A DNA stretch of 64,000 bases from Peribolospora baueri. Its lineage: Eukaryota; Basidiomycota; Peribolosporomycetes; Peribolosporales; Peribolosporaceae. Below, piece by piece: positions 49,387-61,583 of this stretch. The notes below the pieces were generated by a model. The model had not been told where the DNA came from, did no database searches, and saw only the letters and a list, made by a program, of their open reading frames with translations. The stretch's first letter is position 1; each line of letters opens with the position of its first letter. The stretch lies in contig JAMDHS010000056.1 of the NCBI GenBank assembly GCA_029717555.1, forward strand, positions 62,001 to 126,000. Reading direction: 5' to 3'. A program made the position numbers and the translations under genes.

Positions 49387-51623
49387 TCACAGTCCCTTGA
49401 AAACGCCAGTCGTCTTGCCAACCGTAAAAATCCCCTCGTCGTTCCGTCCGCCGAGCGACTCCATAGGCACCTCCGCAAACCCGACCTCGGGCCTGTTTTG
49501 ATCCCTGTACATAGTCAGCTTGACCGTCTCGCTTGGCTGGTCACGCAAGGACGGGTCGGAGGATTTGGACGGGTCGGAGAGCTTGTAGGTGGGGGAGAGG
49601 GAGACGTCCAGTAGCTGGGTGCGAAGCCAAGCGGTACGAAGCTTCCGAGGCGTCTCCGAAGAAGAAGGAGAAGGAGGCAAGGCGCCTCGGAGTTCCACCT
49701 CGACCTCCACCTCGCTAGTCCCATCCGCACTCGCCCACCTGCTCGTCCCCGCCCGCACAGAGCCGTAGCCCGGTCCCTCGCGCCGCTCAATCTCACCGAC
49801 GAGGGCAGAGATAAACTCGACGATCGGACGCGGCGACCACCGCGTCGGGCGAGTGCCCGTCCACCAGCCGAGATGGCCTCCGCCGGGGGTCGTGACGAGG
49901 ACGATGTTCTGGTTCGCTTTGTGGGCAGAGGGGCCGTCCGGCGTATCTTTGTCCTTGGCACTACCATCCATTTCTCCTACCCCATATCCCACCCTACCCG
50001 CCTTGAGTTCCGACGGCATGGGCTCGCCGCCGAGACCCATGGTCCTCCTCACTCCGGCGACGACCTTGCCAGAGACGACGGGATCATCCAAAGCATTGAG
50101 ACACAACAGAGGCCGGCGCACGCCCTCGAGGAACCTGATGCTGCTGGAGTGGGCGTAGTAGTCGTCGGCGCCGTTGAACGGGAACTCTCCCAAGGGCCTG
50201 CTCAATCCGCCGACCTTGGAGGTGAAAACGTCGTCAAAACTCCTGAGCGTGTGCGAGGGCTTGCGCCCGTCCGGAGTAGGGAGGATAGCGGCGAGGGGCT
50301 TGTCCATGACGGGGCAGAGCGCTAGCGCGGGGAGGTGATGCGAGACGACTCGGCTGTGGGAAGGGGAAATAAGAGAGGGCGAGGATAAGGCTAATCGTCG
50401 CACCGCATCGCATGCATCGCGAGGAGACAAAACTCACGTCAAGTTTGACGCCATCGTCTTGCTATACACCTTCTGCATCCAACCGCCATTCTCGAGCTCG
50501 TCGCCGGCCAAGACGTTATCCCAAGGATTGCCGACGACGACGGCGCCCTGAAGCGGCGTGTCCTCGCCTTCCTCGCCGACGTACTTGGCGAGGATGTTGG
50601 CGCCGAGGCTGAAGCCGAGGCCTATGAGCGGACTGTCGGGGAAGCACTTTGTGAGGTAGAGCAGCGCGCAGCGAACGTCGGCCGTCTTGGATGCTGAGTA
50701 GAGGGAGCCGGAAGTCAATGGGGTGCCTCCCGTGCCGCGCGAGTTCATGACCACACCTGTGAGAAATGGGATCCCGCGTCAGCCTGCGCAAGAAGAACCG
50801 AACCAAACGAGCGAAAGCGGTGGGTGGCCCAGCTCACCTCGGAAGCCACATCCTCCTTCTTCCTTGGGTGCGGTCAACTTGGAGAAGCAAGAACTTATAT
50901 AAGTCTCCAACACTCCCGATTCGCCGCCGCTGAGGCCGTGCAAGCAAAACACGGTCGGTATCTGAGCGTCTGAGCCGGAGACGGAAAGCGGAGAGGAGGA
51001 GGCGTCGCCGTTCGATTGGACGCCAGGGTGGGGAGGGGCGAGGCGTGGGGGAACGAAGTCGAGGGCGAGGGTGCCTCCGTCGGGGCAGAGCAGAACGCGG
51101 CTGAAGGCGTGGTCGCCGTAGGTGGAGAAGAGAAGTAAGGCAGAAGGTGAGAAGAAGAGAATAGACGGAGGGATCGAAGAGAGATCGATGGCCAACGCAC
51201 CGCTCGAACGTCGCCTTCGTCTTGCTAGAGTCGCCCAGGACGCAGTAAAGGGTTTGCAAGTGACCGCTGGCGTGCGACGACCGAGACGGCGAACGGGAGG
51301 ACGTTTGGTGAGCACGCCCATCGCCACGTCCGCCGAGCCGCGGGGCTCCACCGAGCATACGCCTGCCTGCCTCACTTGTTCAACCACCAGGTGGGCTCGA
51401 AGTGACCGTCGACGAGGCTGGGACACTGCTTGGCGACGAGGGCGCGCAAGTCGGTGCCGTTGTGTGTCTCCTGGACGTCCCTTCCATTGCCGTTGCTGTC
51501 TGCGCAGGCAAACTCGACATTGACCCTCGTGGCCGACGCGGGGGCAAGGCCGAAGGGCGCTAGCAGCTTGGAGGGCAGGCTGGCCAGTGCCGAGAGGTAG
51601 GCAGTCATGATCGATCCGAGCAT
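49387..51623 (-). CDS. alpha/beta hydrolase, YheT/EMB8 (Eht1/Eeb1) class
   Basis: Serine hydrolase of the AB-hydrolase-4 group. Yeast members Eht1, Eeb1 and Mgl2 make or cleave medium-chain esters, and animal members are ABHD1-3. Exon 1 (51623-51376) ends FEPTWWLN. Exon 2 starts NGHLQTLYCV, the conserved start of the family, and a later exon has LLCPDGGTLALDF. HGLSGG gives the oxyanion region. The nucleophile is in GLGFSLGANILAKYVG (G-x-S-x-G). The acid is the Asp of LNALDDPVV and the His is in TPGGGHLGWW. After the fold there is a C-terminal extension of about 120 residues (LPPSPSSSETPRKLR, ending KTTGVFKGL) not usual for the family. The N-terminus (MLGSIMTAYLSALASLPSKL) could be a membrane anchor. 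Stop at 49387. Confidence 0.88.
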
Positions 51624-52968
51624 GCGCTGCGAGAGAAAGCGGACGAACGAGGGCAGTGGCAGCAGGCGAGCGAGTCTAGAGAAGAAGAAGGGAGTGAGAG
51701 CAAGAGTGGGCGACGTACGGGCCGGAGGATGGAGATGGATGCGAGCGCTGGGGCTCGAGCACGAGCGGCGATGCGGATGTTAGCACCGGCTACGGCGTCG
51801 GCCGACGCCGGCGTCCGACGAGGCCGAAGAAGGAGGAGTGCGTGCACGAGCCAAAGCTGGTTTCCTTGGTTCCCCGGTTGCCCAGGGCAACGGTCAAGAT
51901 GATCGCGATCTCATATGTCTCGTCCCGGCCGGGCACTTCCCGGGTCTGATCTGACTGCGACAGTTTTGGCAACGATCGGAGGATTCGGCCCTGCCTTGGC
52001 CCTCGCACAGACAGATGCCGGGCGGGCCGCCCGTAAGCGTCCGCTTGCCAGGACAGGCGGAAGTGCGCCTAACGCCGAGAGAGAGACGCCGGCGGTGGTC
52101 GTCGGTCGGAGGAGAGTTCCGCTGACACGGCTCACGTCTTCCGTGCGTCGTCGCAATCTGCGACCTGCGACCTCCGTCGACGTCGAATCACGCGTGGAAT
52201 ACGGAGGAAGCAGAGCGAGACAGGAGGGAGGGAGAAGGAGGGGAGGAGGGAAAGAGGCAAGGAAGGAAGGAAGGAAGGGACCATCCATCCGTCTCGGAGA
52301 CGCATTGCCGAGAGCGAGCTAGCTGACCACAGCACCACCGTAGCTGCCCGGCCCGCCCTGCCCCTTCCTCCTCGCCTCCAGGGGCAGCCGGGCCGGGACG
52401 ACGTCGTAAGCCCGTCGAGGAAGAGAGAAGAGAAGAGAAGATGGATCAGATCAGATTATATCGTCTTCAGGTGTCAGTCAAGCTGCTGCTCATCGTACCT
52501 TCTTCACTCCGCTTTCACTCTCCTCTCGCTATACGTCCACCCGCGAACACCCTCGCTCCGCCCCTCCCTCTCTGCGCGCTCATTTCTTCTTTTCCTCTCT
52601 CCTTCTCTCTCCTAGTCAGCGCTCATCGGCATCGCCTTCATCTCGTCATCTCGCCCTGTCCACACCGCAGGCGCACGGCGTCAAGCTCACTCAGCTGGAC
52701 ACGGGCAGCACAAAGACCGCTTCGAATCACGTAGGCAAGCCTTGGTCGCTACGCCCCTCCTCCACCTCAATGACGACCTCGTAGTCTCCCACTTGATCCA
52801 CTCTTTCTTACCGACTTTACGTCCTGAGCAGCCCTGGCGGCAGACGTCAAACAAGCCGAGGTCTACGCTACGTCACACGCGCCCTTTCTCGTTTCCAGCG
52901 GCCCATCCGTTCTCGCTCCTGTCTCGACCAAATTCGCCACCATCTCGGCCCACCGTCAGCCGTCGGTC
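51624..52968. other. 1.35 kb divergent intergenic region
   Basis: Between two divergent genes. It contains a (GGAA)n run at about 52259-52277, a GAGAAGA-repeat near 52423-52440 and a pyrimidine-rich stretch at 52.5-52.95 kb directly before the plus-strand gene, probably its 5' UTR. Open frames here look random. Confidence 0.55.
52259..52277. repeat. (GGAA)n repeat
   Basis: Four to five GGAA units in the divergent promoter region. Confidence 0.7.
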
Positions 52969-55198
52969 ATGTCGGCACATGCCCCACGGCGACGGTGGGA
53001 AGAATTCTCGCTTTCGTGGAAGATCGGCGTCTTCGCTGCCTTGTTCGCTGGAATCGGCGTTGCGACCGCTCTGGTCAGAACCCTGTTGGCATGCGTAAGT
53101 CCCACTCCGGCTCTACCGCGTGTCGTCAGCCGAATGGCTCCACGTGCTGACCATCGATCGATCGCGTCCATCGTCGTTCCTTATCCTTATCAGCTCGTCC
53201 TCGGTCGAATACAATGCATCTTTTGCTTCGCCGTCGTTCTCGCGTGCGCCTGTTATCTCCCTCTCCTCGACCATGCCATGACGTTCGGCACGAGCTTGGT
53301 GGTCGTGAAGAGGGTGAGTGTCATCCTGCATGCGCTCAAGTTCGTCTCTGATGGTCTCCACCGAGTGCCATTCGCTCAAGGACCCCTCTCCATGCGCCCT
53401 ACCATCACTCCAGAATACTTCCTATCCTCTTAGCAAATGTGACGGCGCTAGCCCCCCACCCCTCACGCAGCCCAGCGTTCGACCCTCGCCTTCGCCCATC
53501 GTTCGTCGGGATGATCTCTCACGATCACCACGCAGTCCTACGCCGGCCAACCTGTCTACGTCTAAACCCCCCGCCGTCTCTGCCAGCTCCTCCCTTTTAT
53601 TCCGCTCCCCCGGTCCCTCCAGTCCGCCCTCTCGCACAAAACTTGTGCGCACTCCCTTGCCCATTCTGCAAGACGCAGACAGACTTTCTGTTTCGTCAGC
53701 GTCTGATGAGCACGCGACTCTGACGGCGGCCTTGGCACGGGTACCCAAGTCGAGCGAGGGGCGCGATCGCCAGTACCGCTCCGAAGGGGCCGGCCCGTCC
53801 TTGTCTCCGGACGACTCCTCGCCCGTCGTCCAGTCTCCGACGTCAGACGGGGAGGGCAAGCGTGAAAAATCGCCTAAACGTCTATCGTGGCTTCAGAGCC
53901 CTCTCCTGGGCGGAAAGGCGAGGTTAAGGAAGTCGAGCGAGGAGGAGAGGGAGGAGAGCAAGGGAGAGTCGCCACCTTTCAGTCCTTTTCCTGTCCCTGC
54001 GCCGCATTCGTCCCACGAAGGCTTTTCAAACCTCGGTTTGCATGTTCACCCCGACGTCGGCAGCAGCCGTGCGGCCGCCTGGCGCCCGGACGGACCATCC
54101 TCTCTTCGCCTCTTTTCCCACCCTGACGTGTCGTCCCCGTCGTCGGCTCTGGAGGCGACAACGGCTGACGCGGGAGGTACGCTCTTTCCGCTCTTGCCCA
54201 AGAGGATGCTCTCCCTCTCGCGTCGCAAGTCTCGCTCGCCTCACAACGAGGCTTCGACTTGCACGCTCCCCTCCATGGCCGCCCTCGACGACGATGCCCT
54301 CTCCAGCGGGAGCGCCAGCCCGTCCACCAGTCCCTTGCTGCATCCCACCGGCCTCCCTTCTTCCACTCCAGGCGAATGGACCGCCACCTATTTTACCAAC
54401 CCTTGTGCCAATCGCGCCCTCTTCCCCACCAAAGCGGCCGCTGCCGCTCTGCGCTCTCCTAGATGCTCTCGACGACCGGCGTCGGCAGACTTGTCCACCC
54501 TCCTCCGCTCGTCCTCCTCATGTTCTTCCTCACCCCCAGCGCCATCCTCCTCCCACGCTCGTGCACAGGCCGCCGCATCGAGCGGCAGCAGAGCCGCTCA
54601 GGACAGACATGCGGTGTGGGAGAGGGCGCGCGAAGAGTGGGATCGTGAGAGGACGGCTGCGGCTGCGGCTGCGGCTGAGATGATGGCCGATGCCCACGAC
54701 AGAGGGCACGCGTATACGCGACTGCGAAGGTTCTCGGACGTGGCACCAGTTTCGTGGATGGCGACACCGGTGGGAGAGAGGGAGGGGGAGAGCGCACATC
54801 AGAATCAGAGCAGAAGGCGCCAGCGGCGCAGGCGGACCGAGTTTGCCGGAGGGACGCAGCTCATGCCCGTCCCCAGTCTGGGCGACCTGGAGCGAATTGT
54901 GGCCGCCGAGGAGGACGCGAGCGGGGGTGGGGATGTGCGGAGCGAAGTGGGCGGCCGGGCTCACCCACCGTTATCGCCCGGACGCGTGCTCCGCCATGAT
55001 GGGGGAAGCGGGGCCGGTATTCTCGATGGCGGTTCGCCTAGCCCGGACGAGGTCGTAAGTGACGGCATGATGGACGTTCAGCGCAGGGCGGCTGTAGCCC
55101 TCTCCAACCTGCGCTCCAAGACTCGACGCCACTCCACCGAACTTTTCGCCGCATTCAAAAAGGCCGCCTGGAGGCCTGACGGCGGCGCTCAGTCCTGA
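52969..55198 (+). CDS. unrecognised two-TM protein with long disordered Ser/Pro-rich tail
   Basis: Exons 52969-53094, 53194-53313 and 53414-55198, all phase 0 with GTAAGT/GTGAGT donors, give 676 aa. The first 82 residues contain two hydrophobic segments, KIGVFAALFAGIGVATALV (about 18-36) and CIFCFAVVLACACYLPLLDH (about 50-69), separated by a short linker that is Cys-containing at both ends. The rest (about residues 83-676) is Ser/Pro/Arg-rich, with many SP/TP and RRxS-like sites and two short basic helices near the end (NLRSKTRRHSTELFAAFKKA). I do not recognise a family. The layout suggests a hairpin anchored in a membrane with a cytosolic phospho-regulated tail. This is inference from composition only. 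Confidence 0.65.
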
Positions 55199-56278
55199 CG
55201 AAGCGCGACGCTTGCGAGCTCGTCACCTTCCTGTCGTTCCTTTCGGCTCTTTGTTTGTCTTTTCTCACCATCTTATCTCCTTCGTTCGCACTCTTTTCTC
55301 TGTTTTGCCTTCATTCCGAACGCCATCCCGGCGTGTTCCACCCGATATTTTTTCTACCATCTGCTTCATTGGATTCCTTCCCATTCTTCCCAACCCCACG
55401 TCTCCCGCACGTCTCGGCACCGTTCGCCGTCTTCTTCTCCTTTACACCAGTCCACCAAACCAAGCTCCTCTGTACTTGTACCGTCTTACCTCCCCCATGA
55501 ACGAGAAGAGAGAAAGGAGTCAGTGACCCCCCCCACTCGTCCTTATCCTCCCTCGTGCCTCCTGAAGGACTTGCTCCCTCATTAGGGCTAGGGCCATAAA
55601 GGATTTTTGTTTAATCGCTGCAGAAGCGCTGCGCTGGTAGACTAAAGAGGCGGAGGCAAAGAGAGCCGATAGAGCAAAAACAGCTGGTGACGGAGGATAC
55701 GATGATTTTTGCCTGCGCGTACTTGTTTGTACCACACATACTCCCGTCCTCTCCCATCTGGCCGCGAACGACTTGGTCCTGCTCAGGCGACGTACCTACC
55801 TATTGGTAGGGGTCCTTAGCGGCGAACACCCGGTCTTATGTCCTCCTTTTTCGACGGCATCATCAAGAATAGGCGCGGTTGGTAGAAGGAGCCACGAGGG
55901 GCCATGTTTGTTTCAGGATAAGGACAGTGGAGAGGCAAAGCACAGGAACGAGCAAAGCGGGACAGCTAAGGTGGAGGGAGCAGCGTCGTCGTCATCACCT
56001 TCATTCAGAATTAGTAAAAGATACCGCAATGCGGAGGATGAGCGGGAGAAAGATCCATGGATGGTTGGGTGGAGGGGGGAACCGACAACGATGAGGTCGA
56101 ACATAAAGGAATGGGGCGAGAGAAGAAGGGGCGGGCGGGCGCGAACATCGCCGTTCCTGCCAATTCTTCAGACGAAAACACCAATGTAGCCCGTGACGTC
56201 GTTCCTCTCATTCTGCTGAAGGAGCATGGGTTTAGGAAGGGCCTGTCAGCATGCACACCTGATAAGAGCGAGAAATGA
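55199..56278. other. 1.1 kb convergent spacer
   Basis: Between the two-TM protein gene and the RGS-LOV gene, both 3' ends facing. A TTCTC-rich stretch follows the first stop. A minus-strand frame at 55520-55735 has a hydrophobic run but no start, intron or homology support. Nothing else was seen. Confidence 0.55.
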
Positions 56279-59240
56279 TTACGTGCTCATCTTGAGCGGC
56301 GTGAGATGGAGAATGCGGAAGCGAGAGTTCATGCCCTCGTCCTCGCCCAAGCTCTTGTCTGTCCCTACACGGATGCCACACATGGTTGACATGGGCAAGC
56401 CCTTACGGATGCCTTTCTTGATCTTCGACTTGAGTGCCTTCGTCTCTTTTCTCTGGCCGGCCGTCAAGCCATTGAGAAAGTCCTTGTACATGAGCTGCGA
56501 ATGATAGAGCTCCCTGGGAGTTGAGCAAAGCAGACCTGAAGGAGAATAAACAAAAGCCGGAGGCAGAAGATATCGTTGAGCTGCTGGCTGCGATGCGATT
56601 TAACGGAGAGACCTGTGACTCACCGAGGAACTGTAGGAGCTCTTTGCTCACAGACACCGTCCGCCGCTTACGCCTCTCGAGGATGAACACCTTCGAGTAC
56701 ATGGACCGGAAAGAAACGAACTGCTCCTCCAGCGGGTCGGTCAAGTCTTCAAGGGCTGATTCCGTTCCTCGCTCTCCTGAGGAGGCTGTACGACCGAAGG
56801 AGAAACCGGTAGAGGATCCGGCCAATTCCCGAAGATGAGGCTCGAGACAGGTGTCGTCCTCTCCAGTTCTGACGCTGTGTTAGCTCGGATGCGGAGGTCG
56901 GGTACGTCTCCATTAGCCAGGGGAGGTTCGTCGACTTGGCCAGAGACCGGAGATGTCCACTTGCCCATCTATGAAGTAGCATAACCTTCCCACGTCGTCT
57001 GGAACGGGGATGATGCACAGAAGACACCAAAACGGTTTACCATCTTTTCGATAGTTGATGAGGAGCTCACAGCAGGGCCGTCCAGCCTTGAGCGCTGCTC
57101 GGATGTGCCTCACCGCATCAGGCGCTGTCGCAGGGTCTTGAAGCAAGCGGCAGCTGCGACCGACGATCTCTTTCCGTGTGTAGCCCGTAAGCGCGACGAA
57201 GCGGTCACTCACCGCGACGACGGGGTTACCAGGTTGGCGTGGGTTCGTCAAACAGAAACAGTCGCCCAGCCCGGACCTCACGTCTGCGCTCAGGTGCGGC
57301 TTTGTGAGGAGCACTTTGCTCTCCTCGGCGATGCAGTGCCGGATGTAACGCTTGAAGTGAACATCGTATAGGCTACGTAAAAGTTCACTCTGGGACCTCG
57401 AGAACAGCGGCTTGAGGGATGCGATCTGATTCAAGGAAGAATTGAGCTCTCCTTGGTTTTCTGCCTCGAGCGGAAAGCACGTCAGAGAGTTGTCCACGAC
57501 GTAGGCACCTGCGGGATGAGCACGAACACGTCAGCCAGAATTGGACCTGGAAGCCTTGAGCGGAAGGGCTCATTCACAGATAGGGCGTTAGCACGCGAAT
57601 GAGCCTCAGGAGCACAACTCACGGTACAAGTGGGTCGCATGCCACTTTGCCGAGCGCCAGCCTGTCGAGGGTCCGAATCTCTCGCCACATGTCCACCTTG
57701 AACTCTGCTCCATTCCCCTCCCCCTTGCACCACTCTATGAAGTGAGCCCGTCCCAGCTCGTGCTCGAGGACTCTCTCAAGCGCTCCCTCATGCAAGAGGT
57801 GCTCGACGGGGAAATCCAAATCGGTTCTCAGAGATCGGCTCGGCCACGATCGGGACTACGGCTGATTTGAGCGCGAGCGGGATCAAGTCGTCCATGGTCT
57901 GTCGAACGAATCTGCCGCTCGACCGAGACAGGTATTCGTCAAGCGCCCAGTTTTCCATCAGCCTGTTCGGCTGGTGACGGTGCTCAGGGCTAGGCCCCTC
58001 TGTGCCGGTAGATGGGCGCCCCTGAGAAGAAGGTTCGGAGTGAACGCTAGTCGACAAGACGACGGCCGGATGGAGGCCTGGTGGAGTCTGGGCTAGGCGT
58101 TGATCCATTCGCCCTTTGTCGACAGCCTTGGGTTGTCCCAAGCGCATTAGCTGGCCAGGGGCAGAGGTGCGTCGTGATGGTGTCCAGAAATCGGAGGGAG
58201 TGAGCACCTTCTGCTTCTGATCGATCTTCTCCTTGCCATCGATGGATCCTGTTCGCATGTGACAGACACCCTGTCGTTGACCATGAGCGGCACTCCCCAC
58301 CGCTTCGCTGGCTTCAATATGACCGTGAACCGGGACCGAAGTGGAGGTGGCCTGTGTCGAGCGCTCGGTGTGCTCTACCCACTCGTCTTTAAATAAAGAA
58401 GTGGAGATTACATGAGGGAAATTCATAAAGTCGGTCAGCCACGTTTTCTGTCTCTGCAGAATGAAAATTAAACCAGAGGAGAAAACACAAAAAGTTCCGG
58501 GAAAGGTCGGCCACAGCCAGAGGGACCTCACCTTCGGACTCCTTGATCGTCTCCAACTGCTTCCCAAGGCCACCTACACGCCCATCATCACCATTACCAC
58601 CAGACCCCCCGCCGACGCTACCACCTGCTCCCGCATTATCATGTTTATCTTCATCGCTAATCTGCGCTGTTAGTCGATTGCCCGAGACGTTGGAGTTGCC
58701 GCGTTGGATTGCTCCGGGTTTTCCATGGCCTTTGACGAGGATCTCATGGACGACGAGGACGACGAAACGAGTGAAGAAGAGGAAGCCGATACGCTCTCGT
58801 TCCCGGTTTCGCCGCAGGAGGTGGGGGTGGGGTAGGAACGATGCTTGTCCCCCTCGGAGGGCAAAGAAGACGGCATGGGAGGGAAAGGGCGGGCGAGTTC
58901 CGCAAGCAATGTGCGCATGGCGGCGAAGGCGTTTTCTCCAGTGTCCACGGACCCGGGCGTACTCCAAGGGCTCATCGGTCGGGTACTTTACGCTCGCCAC
59001 TGGAGGGTCTGCGCGGTTGGACCCAGTCTGGGAAGGCGAGAGGAGATCGAGGAAGGTCATCTCGGGGTCGACGGCCGGCTTGAATCCCGGCTCCCTGCCT
59101 TTGCCCTCAGTTGAGGCGTAGGGCGGTTGAGGAGGACGCTGAGGGGAGGACGTGCCGAATAGTTGCGGTGAGAGTGTTAGTGAAGGTGAAGGCAAGGAAA
59201 CGTTGACGTGTTGAATCAAACTTGAGTCGGTTCCCGGCAT
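56279..59240 (-). CDS. RGS-LOV blue-light receptor-like protein (BcLOV4 type), frame apparently broken
   Basis: RGS domain followed by a LOV photosensor, the order of fungal RGS-LOV proteins such as Botrytis BcLOV4, which binds membrane lipids in blue light. The N-terminal exon (59240-58532) is disordered and acidic. A canonical intron leads to DEWVEHTERSTQ (58386). RGS: HEGALERVLEHELGRAHFIE, then MWREIRTLD and HATHLYRAYV. LOV (about 57.3-56.95 kb): CFCLTNPRQPGNPVVAVSDR, GRSCRLLQ with the photoactive Cys at 57150-57152, LLINYRKDGKPFW and FIDGQV with the key Gln. The Asn of the usual GxNCRFLQ is Ser. The C-terminus (MYSKVFILERRKR, LYHSQLMYKDF, a Lys-rich helix, HLTPLK) also matches. No canonical intron explains two frame changes in the RGS part (near 57815 and 57660) and one after the LOV (near 56945). 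It is a pseudogene, or there are sequence errors. Confidence 0.72.
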
Positions 59241-60914
59241 GTCATCTTCGTCGTTGTTATCATCGCCGTCACTTGGATCAATGCTACCGGCTTGCCTCGG
59301 GGGTTGCTCACCGCGGATGGCTACGGATGACTGGGTGGATGCGACAGAGCCGTCGTCGTCATCTTCACTCGCGACTGTAGACGGAGCTCGGCGGGGAAGA
59401 GTTGCAGACGACGGAATCGATGTGCTCTCGCCCGGGACGCGCTCGTTAGATTCGGCGGTCTCTTTACTCGAAAGTCGGCGGGCGTCCTCTGGAGCGCATC
59501 GTACCGGGCGATCGTCGAAGACGACCGAACCGATGCGTCGTCCGGGACAAGTTCTTCAACTTGGGTGTTGGGGGTCTCGTTATCGGGACGACTCCCGGCG
59601 TCCTCTCGAACGCTTCGTTCTCTTCCTTTCCCCCTCATAAAGGGACCAAAATCGCGCTCTAGATGCCCTCCCCCTCGGCCGAGGCTCCCTCCCCCTGCAG
59701 CGCCCGGAGATCTGGCAACGAGAAGGGCCTGAAGAGATTCAAACCATTGTAGAGATCGAAAGAGAGCTTGCCTTTGAGAAACAGCGAGGTCTCGGAACGG
59801 CTGGAGGCAGTTGTGCGGCGGCGCTGGAAAAGGAAAGGGGGCGTGCTGGAGTCCGTTTTCCCCACATGACGGGCCGTCTCAGGTTTGCTGGAAGCCGTCG
59901 ACGCTGGGGGACAAGCGGTCGAGCACGCTTGGCCGGTCTCAACGAAGCTCACCCTGTCCAGCTTTGGAAAGGGCTTGCGGGTGGCACGCTTCATTCGATG
60001 AGAAGACTTGACATCCGACGTTGTGCGGTGTCCATGGCGATGTGCGGAAGAGGCGAAACAAGTCAACGCCGACCATCGGTAGTCCAAGGACGCTCTGAAT
60101 GGCTCGAGCACGGAAGTGGACATATGCGTATACACTCACTTCGACCAGTCGTTGATGACTGTATGCGGGGGGACGCGTTTGGTCGGCCTGCTAGGAGTGA
60201 AATAAGGCGGATTGGCGAGAAAGGGTCGAAGGGAATACCAACGTCGCAGACGTCGTCCGAGTCCAGCGCGAGTCTAGCCGGTTTAAATAAGGACCAGGCG
60301 TCGGTCAATGGAACCTCCCCTGTTGTCCATGGGCCCAGCATCCCCTTGACATGAGGGCTCAGAGGTCGTAGCGCTCCTTCCATACCGCCTCGAGCCGGTT
60401 GGACTACTGTCTCCAGGATAGGAGGTGAAGGGAAGACGGAAGTGCGAGCGGACGCGCTTCACTTGCCGTCCGCGAATTTCGAGGTCAGTTGCAACAAAAT
60501 GTTGTTTGACATTGTGATATGGGAGAGGGACGCGGCGAGGTCGGCTCGTGCGCTTCGAAAGGAGCGATCGCTCATGGACGCCGGTGGATGAAAAGAGGGG
60601 TCCGAGCCAACCAAGGCGAGAGAGCGAGAAAGGAGGGACGTGTTGCGAGGAGCGAGACAAAGGCCACTTGCGGTCGTCGAGGTTGGAGCGCCGATTCGGT
60701 TCGTCATGAATGGGATGAAATGCCAACAACACGGGCCCAAGCGACCTCGCTCGCTCCCCTTCGCATACTGTGGACGCCCACGTCTGGCCGATGGCATACA
60801 CACACCAAGATGACGGACGACGCCGACGCCGCCGCTCTTTGGCCAATCCAGCGGGTATCCGGCCCTTGGCAGAGGGATTTTGCAACATGGCGTAACTGGT
60901 ATCAGCGAGAGCAC
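59241..60914 (-). other. uncertain minus-strand coding remnants upstream of the RGS-LOV gene
   Basis: The RGS-LOV frame stays open from 59240 up to about 59540 (RRLSSKETAESNERVPGE, then an Asp-rich run), so exons may continue upstream. Other protein-like pieces on the same strand are ARYDALQRTPADF (about 59.5 kb), ETSLFLKGKLSFDLYNGLNL (about 59.8 kb), ALDSDDVCDVGIPF (about 60.25 kb) and MSNNILLQLTSKFADG (60.5 kb), the last ending at a possible GTGAAG donor. I could not join them with good junctions. They may be N-terminal exons of the RGS-LOV gene or a separate small gene. Confidence 0.3.
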
Positions 60915-61542
60915 ACGAAGGAGGCCGTCGTACGCACGTATGTCAGGAAGGAGGTGGTCTTTGGCCGGCGTACACCAGCATCAGCATGTGGCCTTTGTCC
61001 GAACGGGAGGAGCGGCGGTGGCGAAGGTGGTCGTGGCCTGGCGAGCTACTCAAGCGGTCTCTCTCTTCCTTGCGACACGAAGACGTGACATCGTCGGTGA
61101 CGTATATGCGCACCGCTGTATTCGCAGAACATGATCACCACCGGTGGGCGTGTCAGGGCCGGCGTTCCTGCCTCCATCCGTCCCACCTCGGACACGTTCC
61201 TCGCTTCGCTTCTTGCGTCGCCTCGGATTCCGTGACCTAATAATAAACGTCGGTTCGTCGCTGTCGCCCAGCTTACCCCCCCGTCGGCCACGCGTACGGC
61301 CACATGGACGGCGGCAGCAAAGAAGCGCTCCCACGGTGGCTTTTCCGACCTCGCGCCTGAAGGGAGGGAGCTGCTGCCAACTTTGCTAACGTCTTGCTCG
61401 CTCTCGGGCGTCATTGCGCGTGGCAGGCACACCACATCCAACGCACACACCGCTCTCGGCGCCGAGCTCACCGACCTCGGCCTGCGCGTTATCGAGCAGA
61501 CTCGAGTGCTCGCTCGGTCCCTTGCAAGCAGTCAGCATGGAC

Positions 61543-61583
61543 AGTGTGTGTGCGTGTATGCGTGTGTGTATGTGTGTGTGTGC
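61543..61583. repeat. (TG)n imperfect repeat
   Basis: TG run with several GTAT/GCGT interruptions. Confidence 0.75.

Noticed and set aside
55520-55735. Small minus-strand frame with one hydrophobic segment
   Set aside because: No good start context, intron or neighbour support. Composition is not distinct from random frames nearby.
56850-56976. Possible GC-AG intron (GCAAGT donor) just after the LOV FIDG segment
   Set aside because: It fits phase but would remove the conserved Gln-containing QVDIS strand of the LOV domain, so I left the frame change as unexplained.
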